Shown here one piece after another: positions 39,274 through 48,350 of a DNA stretch of 64,000 nt (positions are counted from its first letter, which is position 1; each line of letters begins with the position of its first letter). The stretch lies in NCBI GenBank assembly GCA_902775605.1, contig CACYNE010000007.1, positions 1 to 64,000 on the forward strand, given 5' to 3'. A program made the translations under genes and the position numbers. Below the pieces are notes generated by a model, which worked only from the letters and a program-made list of their open reading frames with translations, was not told the origin of the DNA and searched no databases. The stretch comes from an uncultured Prevotellaceae bacterium. Its GTDB lineage: Bacteria > Bacteroidota > Bacteroidia > Bacteroidales > Bacteroidaceae.

Positions 39274-41967
39274 TTAGAACTCCTGTCCCAGCACGAAGTG
39301 GAACTGACCACCGCCGCGCTGCCAGCCGCCATTATACACCTTGTCGAAACCGTAGGCCCAGTCGATACCCATCAGACCAACCATAGGCAGGAAGAGACGG
39401 ACACCGAAACCGGCAGAACGCTTCATGTCGAAGGGATTGAAATCGCGGGTCTTGGCCCAGGCATTACCGCCTTCGAGGAAGCCCAGTCCGTAGATGGTGG
39501 TGTTGCCCAGCATAAAGGGATAGCGCAACTCGAGAGTGAAGCGGTCGTAGGCATAGGCATCGTAGGCACTATAGCGGCTGCCTGTCCATTCGCCACCCAT
39601 GACATAGGCTGTTGATGAGATGGCACCGTTGTCGTAACCACGCAGACCGATGGTCTCTTCAGCATAGCTGGTAGAATAGCCGCTCATACCATCGCCACCC
39701 ACATAGAAGGTCTCGAAGGGTGACTTCTTGTTCTTGTTATATGAACCCAGGATACCGAACTCCACGCGGGTCATCAGCACGAAGCACTTCTGGCCACTGG
39801 AGAGTGAGGTGTAGGTGCGACTCTTGAACTTCCACTTGTGGTACTCCACCCACTTATACTTCTCGGCCTGCTCGCTCTGCCATACCTCGGGATGCTTGTT
39901 GTAGGTGTTCTGGGTGGCCAGGTTAGCATAATCCTTGCCATCGAAGAGCGACCAGGGTGGGGTGAGTGAAACAGAAAGCGAGAACTCTGAACCGTGACGG
40001 GGGAACAGCGGGTTGTCCGTTGAGTTACGCGTCAGGGCGAGGTTCAGGTTAATGTTATTACAGTTACCATTCGAGATGATGAAGTACTGCCAGTCCTTCA
40101 GCATATAGCGTTGGTAAGACAGCGTGGCCGAGAGCTGGAAGTAATCATCGGGCCAGCGCAGACGCTTACCCCAGCCAATAGAAAGGCCGAGGAGTTTGAT
40201 ATACTTATCGTCGTCGAGGAAGCTCTCGTAGTTATTGTAATAGTAGTTGTTGTATGAGTTCGAACCATACATGTAGTTGTAGATGTTGTTCATGTAGGCC
40301 GAGTTGTAGTAGGTGCTCGATACGTCGCTCTGCTTAGAGTAGTAGATACCTACGTTGAAGGCGTTGGGGCGCTTGCCGCCAAACCAACCGGTAGAATAGT
40401 TGGCATTGTATGAACGATAGTAGCGACCGTTGGTCTGGAAGTTCAGGCCAATCTGCTCACCATCGCCGGCAGGCAGGAAGCCGCGATGCAACTTGTTCTT
40501 GCCAAGGAGGTTGCGCAGAGAGAAGTTGTTGAACTTGATACCTACGCGACCAATGACACCCGTCTGACCCCAACCCAGTGAAAGCTCCAGCTGGTCGTTG
40601 GACTTCTGCTCCAGGTTCCAGTCAATGTCAACTGTGCCGTCCTCGATATTAGGCTTCACGTCTGGGCTTACTGACTCGGGGTCGAAATAACCCATTGAGG
40701 CAATCTCACGAGCCGAACGCATCAGAGCTTCCTTAGAGAATAGATCGCCGGGCTTGGTGCGCAACTCACGGCGGACAACCTCTTCATACAGACGGTCGTT
40801 ACCAAAGATGCGTACCATGTTAAGGTGGGCCTGGGTGCCCTCCATGATGCGTACCTCAACGTCGATAGAGTCGCCCACCACGTTGATGTCGGCAGGCTCG
40901 ACGCTTGAGAAGATATAACCCTTGTTGTAATAGTTATTGTGCACGGCATCGTCGTCTTCAATCAGGCGCTTGTTCATGAGTTTCTGGTTATAGACGTCGC
41001 CCTTCTTCATGTCAAGGATCTTGTCGAGAACATCTGAGTCATAGACGGTGTTACCCACCCATGTGATGTTGCGGAGATAGTATTTCTCGCCTTCGTCAAT
41101 CTTGACGTAGATGTTTACGTGCTTGTCGTCGATAGTCCACACAGAATCTTCTTCGATAGCGGCATCGCGGAAACCTAACTCGTTGTACTTGTCAATCAGG
41201 GCTTTCTTAGCCTCTACATAGCGCTCAGGGGTGTATTTCTTGGCCTTGAGCAGGTTGTAGATTTTGCCTGACTCGTGAATCTTGCCGAAGGCACCCTTGG
41301 TGAAGAGCTTGCCTTTGATGACCTTGTCGCTCAACTTGTCGTTGCCATCGAAGATAATACGGCGTACGCGCATCTTTTCTTTCTTGTCGATGTTGACTTC
41401 GAGCACCACCTGGTTCTTGCCCGTCACGTCGTCGTGCTGCGAAATCTCTATCTCAGCATTCTTATAGCCTTTGTCGTCGAAATACTTACGAGCCAGGATT
41501 TTGGCACGGTCGATGATGTTCTTCGTCAAACTCATACCCTTGGTCATACCTAACTTTGACTCCAGGTCGTTGCGCTCGCTCTTCTTCACGCCGTGGTATT
41601 CAATTTCGCTGATGCGTGGACGCAGGGCCAGATGAATGCACAGGTAAACCTGAGAGTCGACGATAGAGTCGGCAGTGATGGATACTTCAGAGAACAGACC
41701 ATGCTTCCAGTAGCGCTTCACAGCTTCTGTAATCTCGTTGCCTGGCACCTCAATGCGCTGGCCCACGTTGAGGCCTGACAGGTTGATGAGGACCATGTCT
41801 TCATAATCATCGACACCCTTGACGGTAATGCCACCAATCTCGCACTGGCGAGGGGTGCCGGCATAAGAGATGTCAGGGTTTACAATCTTGTTCTGCGCTG
41901 ATGCACTGAAAGGCAGAAGGATAAGAAGGAGCAGGGGCAAAAAGGCTTTCACTAAACCTGCTTCCAT
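39274..41967 (-). CDS. bamA: outer membrane protein assembly factor BamA
   Basis: Inserts beta-barrel proteins into the outer membrane. The ATG at 41967 (MEAGLVKAFLPLLLLILLPFSASAQ) starts a clear signal peptide; a GTG nine codons upstream is less likely. About 897 aa. N-terminal POTRA repeats are evident (ITVKGVDDYEDMVLINLSGL, RRIIFDGNDKLSDKVIKGKL, YYLRNITWVGNTVYDSDVLD, HLNMVRIFGNDRLYEEVVRRE), followed by the Omp85 barrel with GRVGIKFNNFSLRNLL, DPNLFPRHGSEF-like SDTDNP-type loops and SAGFGVRLFLPMVGLMGIDWAYG, ending in aromatic QEF as expected for a barrel. A Tyr/Asn-rich loop (about 575-595, NNIYNYMYGSNSYNNYYYNN) is an odd insertion. Confidence 0.93.
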   Translation of the reverse strand: MEAGLVKAFLPLLLLILLPFSASAQNKIVNPDISYAGTPRQCEIGGITVKGVDDYEDMVLINLSGLNVGQRIEVPGNEITEAVKRYWKHGLFSEVSITADSIVDSQVYLCIHLALRPRISEIEYHGVKKSERNDLESKLGMTKGMSLTKNIIDRAKILARKYFDDKGYKNAEIEISQHDDVTGKNQVVLEVNIDKKEKMRVRRIIFDGNDKLSDKVIKGKLFTKGAFGKIHESGKIYNLLKAKKYTPERYVEAKKALIDKYNELGFRDAAIEEDSVWTIDDKHVNIYVKIDEGEKYYLRNITWVGNTVYDSDVLDKILDMKKGDVYNQKLMNKRLIEDDDAVHNNYYNKGYIFSSVEPADINVVGDSIDVEVRIMEGTQAHLNMVRIFGNDRLYEEVVRRELRTKPGDLFSKEALMRSAREIASMGYFDPESVSPDVKPNIEDGTVDIDWNLEQKSNDQLELSLGWGQTGVIGRVGIKFNNFSLRNLLGKNKLHRGFLPAGDGEQIGLNFQTNGRYYRSYNANYSTGWFGGKRPNAFNVGIYYSKQSDVSSTYYNSAYMNNIYNYMYGSNSYNNYYYNNYESFLDDDKYIKLLGLSIGWGKRLRWPDDYFQLSATLSYQRYMLKDWQYFIISNGNCNNINLNLALTRNSTDNPLFPRHGSEFSLSVSLTPPWSLFDGKDYANLATQNTYNKHPEVWQSEQAEKYKWVEYHKWKFKSRTYTSLSSGQKCFVLMTRVEFGILGSYNKNKKSPFETFYVGGDGMSGYSTSYAEETIGLRGYDNGAISSTAYVMGGEWTGSRYSAYDAYAYDRFTLELRYPFMLGNTTIYGLGFLEGGNAWAKTRDFNPFDMKRSAGFGVRLFLPMVGLMGIDWAYGFDKVYNGGWQRGGGQFHFVLGQEF

Positions 41968-42012
41968 TACCTTATTTATATAAATAGCTCTCACTTTTAA
42001 TGATTTTACGTA

Positions 42013-42804
42013 TTAGTTCTTTCCCTTTTCTTCGTCTTCTATCTGAGCCTCGGTCTTGCCAAAGCGGCGCTGGCGACTCTGGAAACTCTCTATGGCCTTG
42101 TGAAGCTCGGCTTCGTCGAAGTCGGGCCAGTAGGTGTCGCAGAAATAGAGCTCTGAGTAGGCAATCTGCCACAACAGATAGTTGGAGATGCGCACTTCAC
42201 CACCCGTACGGATAAGCAGGTCGGGATCGGGCATGAAGTTGGTGCAGAGGTGCTGACTGATAAACTCCTCAGTGATGTCCTCGGCGCGGATGCCTCCTGT
42301 CTTGATGTGATTGAAAATGTTTTTGGGATTCTCGTCCATATCGTGTACCTCGCTGACAATCTGCTTGACAGCGTTGGTAATTTCCCAGCGACTGCTATAG
42401 CTCAAGGCCACGACCATGGTCATGGCATCGTTCTTGGCTGTATGTTCCTCAGTCTCGCGTAACTTCTGCTGCACGGCATCGGGCAGACGATTGATATCGC
42501 CAATGACGCGGAAGCGCACATTGTTCTTCATAAAGATCTCGTCTTCGAGCGAGGTAAGCACCAGACCCATGAGGGCTGCAATCTCGTCGTCGGGACGATT
42601 CCAGTTCTCTGTCGAGAAGGTGTAGAGCGTCAAGTACTTGACACCGAGTCGCGTGCATTCTGAGGTGATGCGGCGAACAGCCTCTACGCCGGCCTGATGG
42701 CCATAAGTGCGCTCCTTGCCACGTTCCATGGCCCAGCGACCGTTGCCGTCCATGATGATGGCAATGTGCTGAGGAATGCGCTTCATATCGAGTTCGTTAT
42801 TCAT
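42013..42804 (-). CDS. uppS: isoprenyl transferase (undecaprenyl diphosphate synthase)
   Basis: Makes the C55 lipid carrier for cell-wall and surface glycans from farnesyl and isopentenyl diphosphates. The 263-aa cis-prenyltransferase has [13 protein letters not shown] (catalytic Asp), the [11 protein letters not shown] substrate loop, [18 protein letters not shown] and [12 protein letters not shown]. The start may be the ATG at 42804 ([11 protein letters not shown]) or MKRIPQH at 42786. It lies between DUF6089 and bamA, the usual Bacteroidota order. Confidence 0.94.
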   Translation of the reverse strand: MNNELDMKRIPQHIAIIMDGNGRWAMERGKERTYGHQAGVEAVRRITSECTRLGVKYLTLYTFSTENWNRPDDEIAALMGLVLTSLEDEIFMKNNVRFRVIGDINRLPDAVQQKLRETEEHTAKNDAMTMVVALSYSSRWEITNAVKQIVSEVHDMDENPKNIFNHIKTGGIRAEDITEEFISQHLCTNFMPDPDLLIRTGGEVRISNYLLWQIAYSELYFCDTYWPDFDEAELHKAIESFQSRQRRFGKTEAQIEDEEKGKN

Positions 42805-42815
42805 ATTCTAAATTT

Positions 42816-43508
42816 TTATTCTCTGTCGTTGTGGCAGGTCTTGCATTTCTCCATGAATTCGTAGGTCAGTGAGAGTTGCAGACCCTGATAGCAGTCGGTG
42901 TTTTTGAACAACTCGGTGCTCTTGATGCCGTATGGGTCTCGGACACCATCCAAATTGTCGCTGCCTGAGAAGTGCATCATCCATTCCAGGGTGAGGTTCA
43001 AACGACTCTGCAGCTTGTATTTCACACCAAAGCCGATGGGCATCTGAAATGCTGTGGCGGTCTTGTCGCCCTTGGCAAATGCTAGACCTGCGCCCAGTGC
43101 GATGAATGGGGTGAGGGGCTTGGCACCGTAATATTCCTGTCCTGTGCCGAAGGGCCAGAAGTTGTATTCAAACTTAAGGCTGAAGTCGGTGAGCTTGGTC
43201 GTGAACGAGAAGTCTTGACCGGCATACTCAGGATAGTAGGTGTTCACATGTTTTGAATTGCCCTTCAGTTGGCCGTAGTTCAGCATGGCACTCCATGCCA
43301 CTCGCGGGTTGGCCTTGTATTTGGCCACGATGCCAGCCATGGGTTGCAAACCTTTTGTCAGGTTGCCGTTGAAGTCGCCCAAGTAGTTCACGAGTCCTAA
43401 TCCTGCACCAGCCTCCATCTTGTATTCGGGCTCGTCTTGTGCTGCTGCTGTGTTTGTCAGCAGCGAACACTGCAAGGCAAGAAATGTTGCCAGCGCAATG
43501 ACTCTCAT
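42816..43508 (-). CDS. DUF6089-family outer-membrane protein
   Basis: A 230-aa predicted beta-barrel. The ATG at 43508 begins a signal peptide (MRVIALATFLALQCSLLTNTAAAQ); the longer open frame upstream has no protein character. GAGLGLVNYLGDFNGNL, an alternating pattern of strands and LTPFIALGAGLAFAKGDK fit the DUF6089 barrel. Its steady position ahead of uppS and bamA hints at a role in envelope biogenesis, though none is proven. Confidence 0.82.
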   Translation of the reverse strand: MRVIALATFLALQCSLLTNTAAAQDEPEYKMEAGAGLGLVNYLGDFNGNLTKGLQPMAGIVAKYKANPRVAWSAMLNYGQLKGNSKHVNTYYPEYAGQDFSFTTKLTDFSLKFEYNFWPFGTGQEYYGAKPLTPFIALGAGLAFAKGDKTATAFQMPIGFGVKYKLQSRLNLTLEWMMHFSGSDNLDGVRDPYGIKSTELFKNTDCYQGLQLSLTYEFMEKCKTCHNDRE

Positions 43509-43531
43509 GAATCCTATGTGGCGATAACTTC

Positions 43532-44743
43532 TCACTTCTTCCAAATCTGTCCGGCGTTGGTCACTAACCATAAGTTGCCTTGGGCATCGGCTGTCATAGC
43601 ATATTGTGTGCCTTGGGCGTCGGAAGGCAGTGCATAGTTGGAAACGGTCTTCCAAGTGATGCCTTTATCGCGTGAGACGTAGATGGTCAGGTTGTCACCC
43701 ACCGCATAGATGTCGCCACCAGCATAGGCCATCGAGAGGTTGTTTTGGGCTGGCATGGTGAAGCGGTTGTTGCTTTCAACGGGGATATAAACCCACTTGC
43801 CGTCCTTGTTATGCTGGGCAATCTTGCGCCAGAAACACATCTCGCCATTCTGATTGAGACCACCCATCAGCACGCAGTCGGCTGAGTCGATGGGGGCATA
43901 GGTCCATGTGGTGGTGGCTATCTGGGTGACAGGAAGCAATGATGCTTTGTCGTCGAGGGCCTCATCGTTCCAGGTCAGGCCGTTGTCCTGTGAGTATTTC
44001 AACATGCCATCAGTGCCCAGTGCATAGAGTTCGTCGGTGCTGGCGCCAACCAATTGGGTGAGGGCGGCGGGGCCAACAACATTCCAATTGGTGAGGTCGG
44101 ATGACTGCTCAACATTGGTGCCATTCACTCTATAGGCTTTCTGGCCTTTTATCACGATGCCTTTGTCAACCAGCTGCACGCTATCGCCAAAAGCAACGAG
44201 GCTCTTGTTAGTCCAATTCTTCAAAACGGAATCTTCAGCAACTTTCGTCCACTGACTGCTGGTGCTCTTGGTGGCACTGACCTTCAGGGTTACAGTGTAT
44301 TCGCGGACATTTGACAGGTCGTTGGAATATACGCGAAATACTCTTGGCTGACGGAAATCGATGGAGTCGGTCGTGGAGAGTACCATATCGCCTTTATCTG
44401 TCTTTAGCAATGCGATGCTATTGCTCTTGGTTGATATGCTACTGATGAGCACATGTTCCAGATCGGTGCCTTGGGGCAACTCGGTCGTGTTATAGATTCT
44501 ATTGTTCGTCTGATTTACCGTCAGGGGGTAGTTGCTGCCTGTCAACACGGTCTTGATGATGGTGTCGTTGCCGGTAGTCGACGAAGTGGAGTTTGTGTAG
44601 CAATTTAAATTTCCTAGAACAAAGCCTGTAATGGCCGCTTCATTAGAGGGCTCAATCGTCTCCGTATCGTCGCTATTGAGACATGATGTCATGGTCAAAG
44701 AAACGACGATAAGTGCGTAGAGCGTCTGATAAAATCTTTTCAT
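43532..44743 (-). CDS. DUF6242-type lipoprotein
   Basis: A 403-aa predicted lipoprotein. The ATG at 44743 starts MKRFYQTLYALIVVSLTMTSC, with a lipobox-like cysteine (TMTSC). A Ser/Thr-rich stretch (YTNSTSSTTGNDT) follows, then an N-terminal beta domain and a C-terminal propeller-like region with BNR-style repeats (YSQDNGLTWNDEAL; YVSRDKGITWKTVS). Function unknown. First gene of the DUF6242-DUF6089-uppS-bamA-ompH-murI series; a minus-strand TAAATTTG -7 box at 44771-44778 is its likely promoter. Confidence 0.8.
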   Translation of the reverse strand: MKRFYQTLYALIVVSLTMTSCLNSDDTETIEPSNEAAITGFVLGNLNCYTNSTSSTTGNDTIIKTVLTGSNYPLTVNQTNNRIYNTTELPQGTDLEHVLISSISTKSNSIALLKTDKGDMVLSTTDSIDFRQPRVFRVYSNDLSNVREYTVTLKVSATKSTSSQWTKVAEDSVLKNWTNKSLVAFGDSVQLVDKGIVIKGQKAYRVNGTNVEQSSDLTNWNVVGPAALTQLVGASTDELYALGTDGMLKYSQDNGLTWNDEALDDKASLLPVTQIATTTWTYAPIDSADCVLMGGLNQNGEMCFWRKIAQHNKDGKWVYIPVESNNRFTMPAQNNLSMAYAGGDIYAVGDNLTIYVSRDKGITWKTVSNYALPSDAQGTQYAMTADAQGNLWLVTNAGQIWKK

Positions 44744-44794
44744 CTGATCTTGTTTAAACAAATTCTGCTGCAAATTTACGCACAAAAAAGCAAA

Positions 44795-44815
44795 AAGCGG
44801 CCAAAATGACCGCTT
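44795..44815 (-). terminator. probable terminator after the CE15 gene
   Basis: AAGCGG and CCGCTT pair around a 9-nt loop, with a T-rich tail (TTTTTGCTTTTTT) on the minus strand. It separates the esterase operon from the DUF6242 gene. Confidence 0.6.
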
Positions 44816-44907
44816 AATTAAATAAAATATATCTTTATAGGCTTGATTTTAAGTTGTTTTTAGTTTTTTACGCACCATTTGTGGCATAAAGATACATTTT
44901 TTTGTGT

Positions 44908-46089
44908 TTAGAATTTATCTGTTTTGACGATTCGAATGTCACTCGTATCAGCCGTTCGACCTAACAGGAACTTATCGATGAAGGCCTGCACCTCGGGCCA
45001 TTGACTTTCGGGCAACTGGCAGTGGCCGTGGCCATCAACAATGCTCCAACCCATGCGGTCGGCAACGCCAAACTGTTCCCATACTTTTCGGGCAGCCTGT
45101 GCGGAGGGTAACATGGCTTTGTCGGCCAGCCATTTGTAGTCGGGATTGCCCAGCAGCAGAAGGGCGCGGGGGAAGACTAATGCGCAGAGTTCATGCTGGT
45201 CGTAGGGCAACATATAAACGGAATCGCCGGCGAAGTTGGTGCGCTGACTCTCCAAGAACCAGTGATAGTCCGTGTGGTCAAGGTCCTCAACACCTTCCAA
45301 GGTGTGTGACACACGCCATGCGGCAGCACCGCCGCCACCAGGCTCCTGGGCGATGGTCAGGGCTACACGCTCGTCGAAGGCTCCGCAATAAAGGGCCATC
45401 TTACCTGCGTATGAACAGCCCGTGACACCAATGTGCTTGGTGTCGATCTTCGTTACCTCGGGGCCTAACTGCTGCAGGCCATCGATGATACGACTCAGAC
45501 CCCATGCCCACTCGCTGTAGGCACCGTTGTCCTTGAGGTCGGGATAGAGACGGTCGAAGTTGTGTTCGCCGCGCTCGTGGTGACGTCCGAACTGTCCGTA
45601 GTCATTAACCTGCTTCTCGTGGAATACCATCGTGGCGATGGGACGGTCGTTGAACAACTGGCGGGGCAGGGAGATGCCGCTGGTGCCAATCATGACAGCA
45701 TAGGGGGCCTGGCCTGTCTGGGGATAGCGTATCTCTGAACGGAGTGTCAGCGTCTGACCATTCACTGTGACGTCAACAATCAGTGTGTCGCCATTCATGC
45801 GTGCTTTCACTTGCTCGGGCTTCACGGCTGGCTTTTCGCCAATGCCGTAGTGCATAATCTGAGCAGCAATCTCTGCACGACGTTTGCCCCAGTCCTTGTA
45901 TTTCTTAACGCCCTGGAGCGGATTGGGTAACTCCTTGATTACTGGCAACTTCTCTACAGCTGGCAAGGCTGGCTTTGCATACTTGGCAAAGGTGTTTTCG
46001 GCGTTCATAACCAGGGGTACTTTGTCCCCAGACTGAGCAATGGCCGTCATTGGGGCCATAACCATGAGTAACTTGATTAAGGGTTTCAT
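44908..46089 (-). CDS. CE15-like glucuronoyl esterase
   Basis: Secreted 393-aa alpha/beta hydrolase predicted to cleave esters of glucuronic acid, as in lignin-xylan or pectin linkages. Signal peptide MKPLIKLLMVMAPMTAIA (ATG at 46089). The CE15 nucleophile motif GCSxxGK appears as VTGCSYAGKMALYC, with AIAQEPGGGGAAAWR (Glu) and IVDGHGHCQLPESQ (catalytic His). The usual Arg of GCSRxGK is replaced by Tyr. It follows the CE6-like gene by 27 bp and is almost surely co-transcribed. Confidence 0.85.
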   Translation of the reverse strand: MKPLIKLLMVMAPMTAIAQSGDKVPLVMNAENTFAKYAKPALPAVEKLPVIKELPNPLQGVKKYKDWGKRRAEIAAQIMHYGIGEKPAVKPEQVKARMNGDTLIVDVTVNGQTLTLRSEIRYPQTGQAPYAVMIGTSGISLPRQLFNDRPIATMVFHEKQVNDYGQFGRHHERGEHNFDRLYPDLKDNGAYSEWAWGLSRIIDGLQQLGPEVTKIDTKHIGVTGCSYAGKMALYCGAFDERVALTIAQEPGGGGAAAWRVSHTLEGVEDLDHTDYHWFLESQRTNFAGDSVYMLPYDQHELCALVFPRALLLLGNPDYKWLADKAMLPSAQAARKVWEQFGVADRMGWSIVDGHGHCQLPESQWPEVQAFIDKFLLGRTADTSDIRIVKTDKF

Positions 46090-46116
46090 GATTTTTAGTT
46101 TTAAGTTGTTAGACAA

Positions 46117-47799
46117 TTATTTGATGAATACTTTCTTTCCTTCTTTGAGGTACAGTCCACTGCGCAAGCCATTGGCTGACATCTTTCTGCCCTGGAGGTC
46201 ATAGACGGCCTGTGACTGCTTTTTGTCGCTGGCGATGGTCTCAATGCCTGTGGGGTCGTCGGTTGTCAGATAGATATCGTCAATCTTGATGGTGCTTGCA
46301 GCCGTATTATACAGGCTGATGATGCCAATATGTGTAGGACTGATCTTCTTGTTGTTGCGTACCATGTTGTTGAGGTCGATGACAACCATCGTGTCGTTCT
46401 TGCCTACTGCTTTGCTGTAATAACTGGTAGATGTGGCGTCGTTCTGGGCATAGATGCGGAAAGAGCAGCTCGCCTTTGTGATAGGCTCCTTGAGTTTCAG
46501 AACTAAGTAGTTATAGTCTGACATATCGGCTCCTGCATCATAGCACCAGCCAATCTGAGAGCTGGCTTTCACGGTGAAGCTGGTGTCGGCCTCGTTGAAG
46601 CTGGCCGTACCCTTCAGGGTGGTGATACATTCGCTCTTCAGAGGGAGAAACTTGATGTCCAACTGGGCAGTAACTTTTTTCTCGTTGCGCAGGAAATCCT
46701 TGTAAACAATCTCGGCAGTGCCTGTTCCTTGGTATTTGGGCGAGAAAGCGCCATTCTCATAAACAAAGTCTTCGCTGTTAATGGAAAGGAATTTTGAAAC
46801 TTTTTCTTTGTGGTTGTCTTTGAACGTGGCTGTAGCGGAAATGCTCTGTCCAGGCATGCCAGTTATGCTGGTGGGGATGTCAACGCTCTGGGCCTGATAG
46901 AACTTCCTATAGGCGTTGGGCATAGAGTAAGCAGAGTCGGCATACAATTCCTTTTCCATTAATTCGAGGGCTGCAAAGGCGTAGCGTTTGCCGAGCATAC
47001 GATAGCCCAAAGCACTGAAGTGCCAAGAGTCTTGGCCATTGCCAGGTAAGTCTTCAGAACTGATGACGTGAGAAGTGGGTACTACGCTGGGCATGCGGTT
47101 TACTTGTACGTTATGACCATAGCATGAACCACCGTTCTCTTGACGAAGGGTCTCGCCAACAAACAAGGGTACGCTGTCGGCACTCAAGCCGAGGTCTGTT
47201 AACATGTCATTGTAGATTTTCTTCACCATGTTGGGCCAGTTGGGGTCGCCGTTGTTCGAGCAACCTTGGTGCAGCAGGATGCCTTTGATGATACCTACCT
47301 CCTGGGCTTTCTTGGCCATCTCGATGAGACGTCCGTAGGGGTTGCCGCCATAGCAGTTCTTGGCGATGGTTGCCCACCATTCATTGGGGTTCTGTGCCAG
47401 CTTCTGGGCGTATTTGTCTTTGTCGAACATCTCAATGGGGCTGCCACCCATGGCTACGGGTACCACGCCAATTCTAACGTTGGATGGCAATGCTGCCACC
47501 ATTGTACGTCCAAAATAGTCAGTGGGTCCGAGCTTGCCGGCCATGGAGTTTACCAATGGTGGCTTGGCAACATACCAGTTTCCCTTGGTACGACTCGGAT
47601 TGCTGAAATCACAAGTGGCAAGCAAACGGAAACGTGCATCAACCGTCTGATCCATGCTTTCTGCAGCGGCATTACCTTCCATGTTAGATTGCCCAAAGCA
47701 TAGATAAATATAAAAATTGGGATCTACTTCAGCCTTGATGGTCTGAGGGAATAAAAGGGCTGATAAGCCCAGAGAGATAGCAAATAATGTTTTTCTCAT
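46117..47799 (-). CDS. CE6-like (SGNH) acetylesterase
   Basis: Secreted 560-aa esterase. Signal peptide MRKTLFAISLGLSALLFPQTIKA; SGNH block I in YLCFGQSNMEGNAAA (nucleophile Ser), block II in VPVAMGGSPIEMF, block III-like ILLHQGCSNNGDPNW and block V in DSWHFSALGYRMLG (catalytic His). The normal HQGESN has Cys in place of Glu. The C-terminal half adds Ig-like and beta-sandwich regions and ends with GLRSGLYLKEGKKVFIK, a sorting or anchoring-type tail like that of the PL11 protein. Acetyl groups on xylan or pectin are the expected substrate. Confidence 0.82.
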   Translation of the reverse strand: MRKTLFAISLGLSALLFPQTIKAEVDPNFYIYLCFGQSNMEGNAAAESMDQTVDARFRLLATCDFSNPSRTKGNWYVAKPPLVNSMAGKLGPTDYFGRTMVAALPSNVRIGVVPVAMGGSPIEMFDKDKYAQKLAQNPNEWWATIAKNCYGGNPYGRLIEMAKKAQEVGIIKGILLHQGCSNNGDPNWPNMVKKIYNDMLTDLGLSADSVPLFVGETLRQENGGSCYGHNVQVNRMPSVVPTSHVISSEDLPGNGQDSWHFSALGYRMLGKRYAFAALELMEKELYADSAYSMPNAYRKFYQAQSVDIPTSITGMPGQSISATATFKDNHKEKVSKFLSINSEDFVYENGAFSPKYQGTGTAEIVYKDFLRNEKKVTAQLDIKFLPLKSECITTLKGTASFNEADTSFTVKASSQIGWCYDAGADMSDYNYLVLKLKEPITKASCSFRIYAQNDATSTSYYSKAVGKNDTMVVIDLNNMVRNNKKISPTHIGIISLYNTAASTIKIDDIYLTTDDPTGIETIASDKKQSQAVYDLQGRKMSANGLRSGLYLKEGKKVFIK

Positions 47800-47840
47800 G
47801 TTGTAATATTTAAGTTTATTCGTTTTCTGTTATGACAGTG

Positions 47841-47864
47841 CAAAGGTACGAAGAATCTTCGAAC
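47841..47864 (-). promoter_or_regulatory. promoter and candidate operator of the esterase operon
   Basis: A TACCTTTG -7 box on the minus strand (47841-47848) is joined on its upstream side by the palindrome GT-A-CGAAGA-A-TCTTCG-A-AC (47846-47864). The palindrome lies between the -33 and -7 positions, where a repressor would block polymerase. Confidence 0.55.
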
Positions 47865-48027
47865 TATGATTATTCTTATGTTTCACTTGCTATGCCAAAT
47901 GTTTCATTTTGGGGTAAAATAACAAATAAGTTGGGGATGCTAAAGGAAATGCACGTGCAAGATAATTTTACACATGGTCAATATTTGTAGTTGTATAAAT
48001 TTTGTTGACAACAAGTGTTGGTAATAC

Positions 48028-48064
48028 AAAAAAGAGCGCGGTATGAATCGCTCACCCCGCGCTC
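48028..48064 (-). terminator. terminator of the 31-aa peptide unit
   Basis: GAGCGCGG and CCGCGCTC form an 8-bp GC-rich stem (48034-48064) followed on the minus strand by TTTTTT. It starts 4 bp after the stop codon. Confidence 0.9.
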
Positions 48065-48067
48065 CTT

Positions 48068-48163
48068 TCAACGGATGTTGGAGTTCATCAGAGTAATGAT
48101 ACTCAGAACTGTAGAAATAACTACAGACGCCAACACACACGTTGTTTGTAAATCTAATAACAT
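48068..48163 (-). CDS. 31-aa hydrophobic peptide with its own promoter, leader and terminator
   Basis: The frame reads MLLDLQTTCVLASVVISTVL and ends SIITLMNSNIR. It has a single predicted membrane helix (about residues 9-26) and a short polar tail with one Arg. The ATG at 48163 has an AAGGTAAAG purine stretch just upstream. A TACCTTTG -7 box (48232-48239) with TTGG 16 bp upstream, and a strong terminator 4 bp after the stop, define an mRNA of about 200 nt. The leader has a GTAGTC-ATCAC-GACTAC hairpin (48211-48227) and its bases 48204-48212 are complementary to 48135-48143 inside the coding region. No homologue was recognised. Small membrane peptides of this layout are often type I toxins or membrane-protein modulators. 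Confidence 0.6.
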   Translation of the reverse strand: MLLDLQTTCVLASVVISTVLSIITLMNSNIR

Positions 48164-48164
48164 A

Positions 48165-48260
48165 ATCTTTACCTTAAATCTATTAACTACTAACCTAATG
48201 AATAACGTGTGTAGTCATCACGACTACGCTGCAAAGGTAATATTTCTTGATAAAACCAAT
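48165..48260 (-). promoter_or_regulatory. promoter and structured leader of the 31-aa peptide gene
   Basis: TTGG (48256-48259) and TACCTTTG (48232-48239) on the minus strand, then a leader with a 6-bp stem hairpin (48211-48227) and a 9-nt segment (48204-48212, ACACACGTT in the mRNA) that can pair with AACGTGTGT in the coding region, closing a loop around the ribosome binding site. The other parts of 47866-48350 are AT-rich and show nothing further. Confidence 0.6.
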
Positions 48261-48350
48261 AGTGTTATAAATACATTGTTTTTAAAAACTGTTAACTTTC
48301 TTGATTTATATCAATTAAAATAGATTTTGAAGGTATCAGAAATTATGCTT

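Noticed and set aside
48144-48203. Antisense antitoxin RNA promoter opposite the 31-aa peptide leader
   Set aside because: The plus strand has TTTG near 48146 but no TAnnTTTG box at a workable distance; TAATCTTTA is one base off and was not accepted.
48015-48323. 102-codon plus-strand open frame opposite the 31-aa peptide
   Set aside because: It runs through the terminator hairpin and the promoter of the peptide unit, and its composition is not protein-like.
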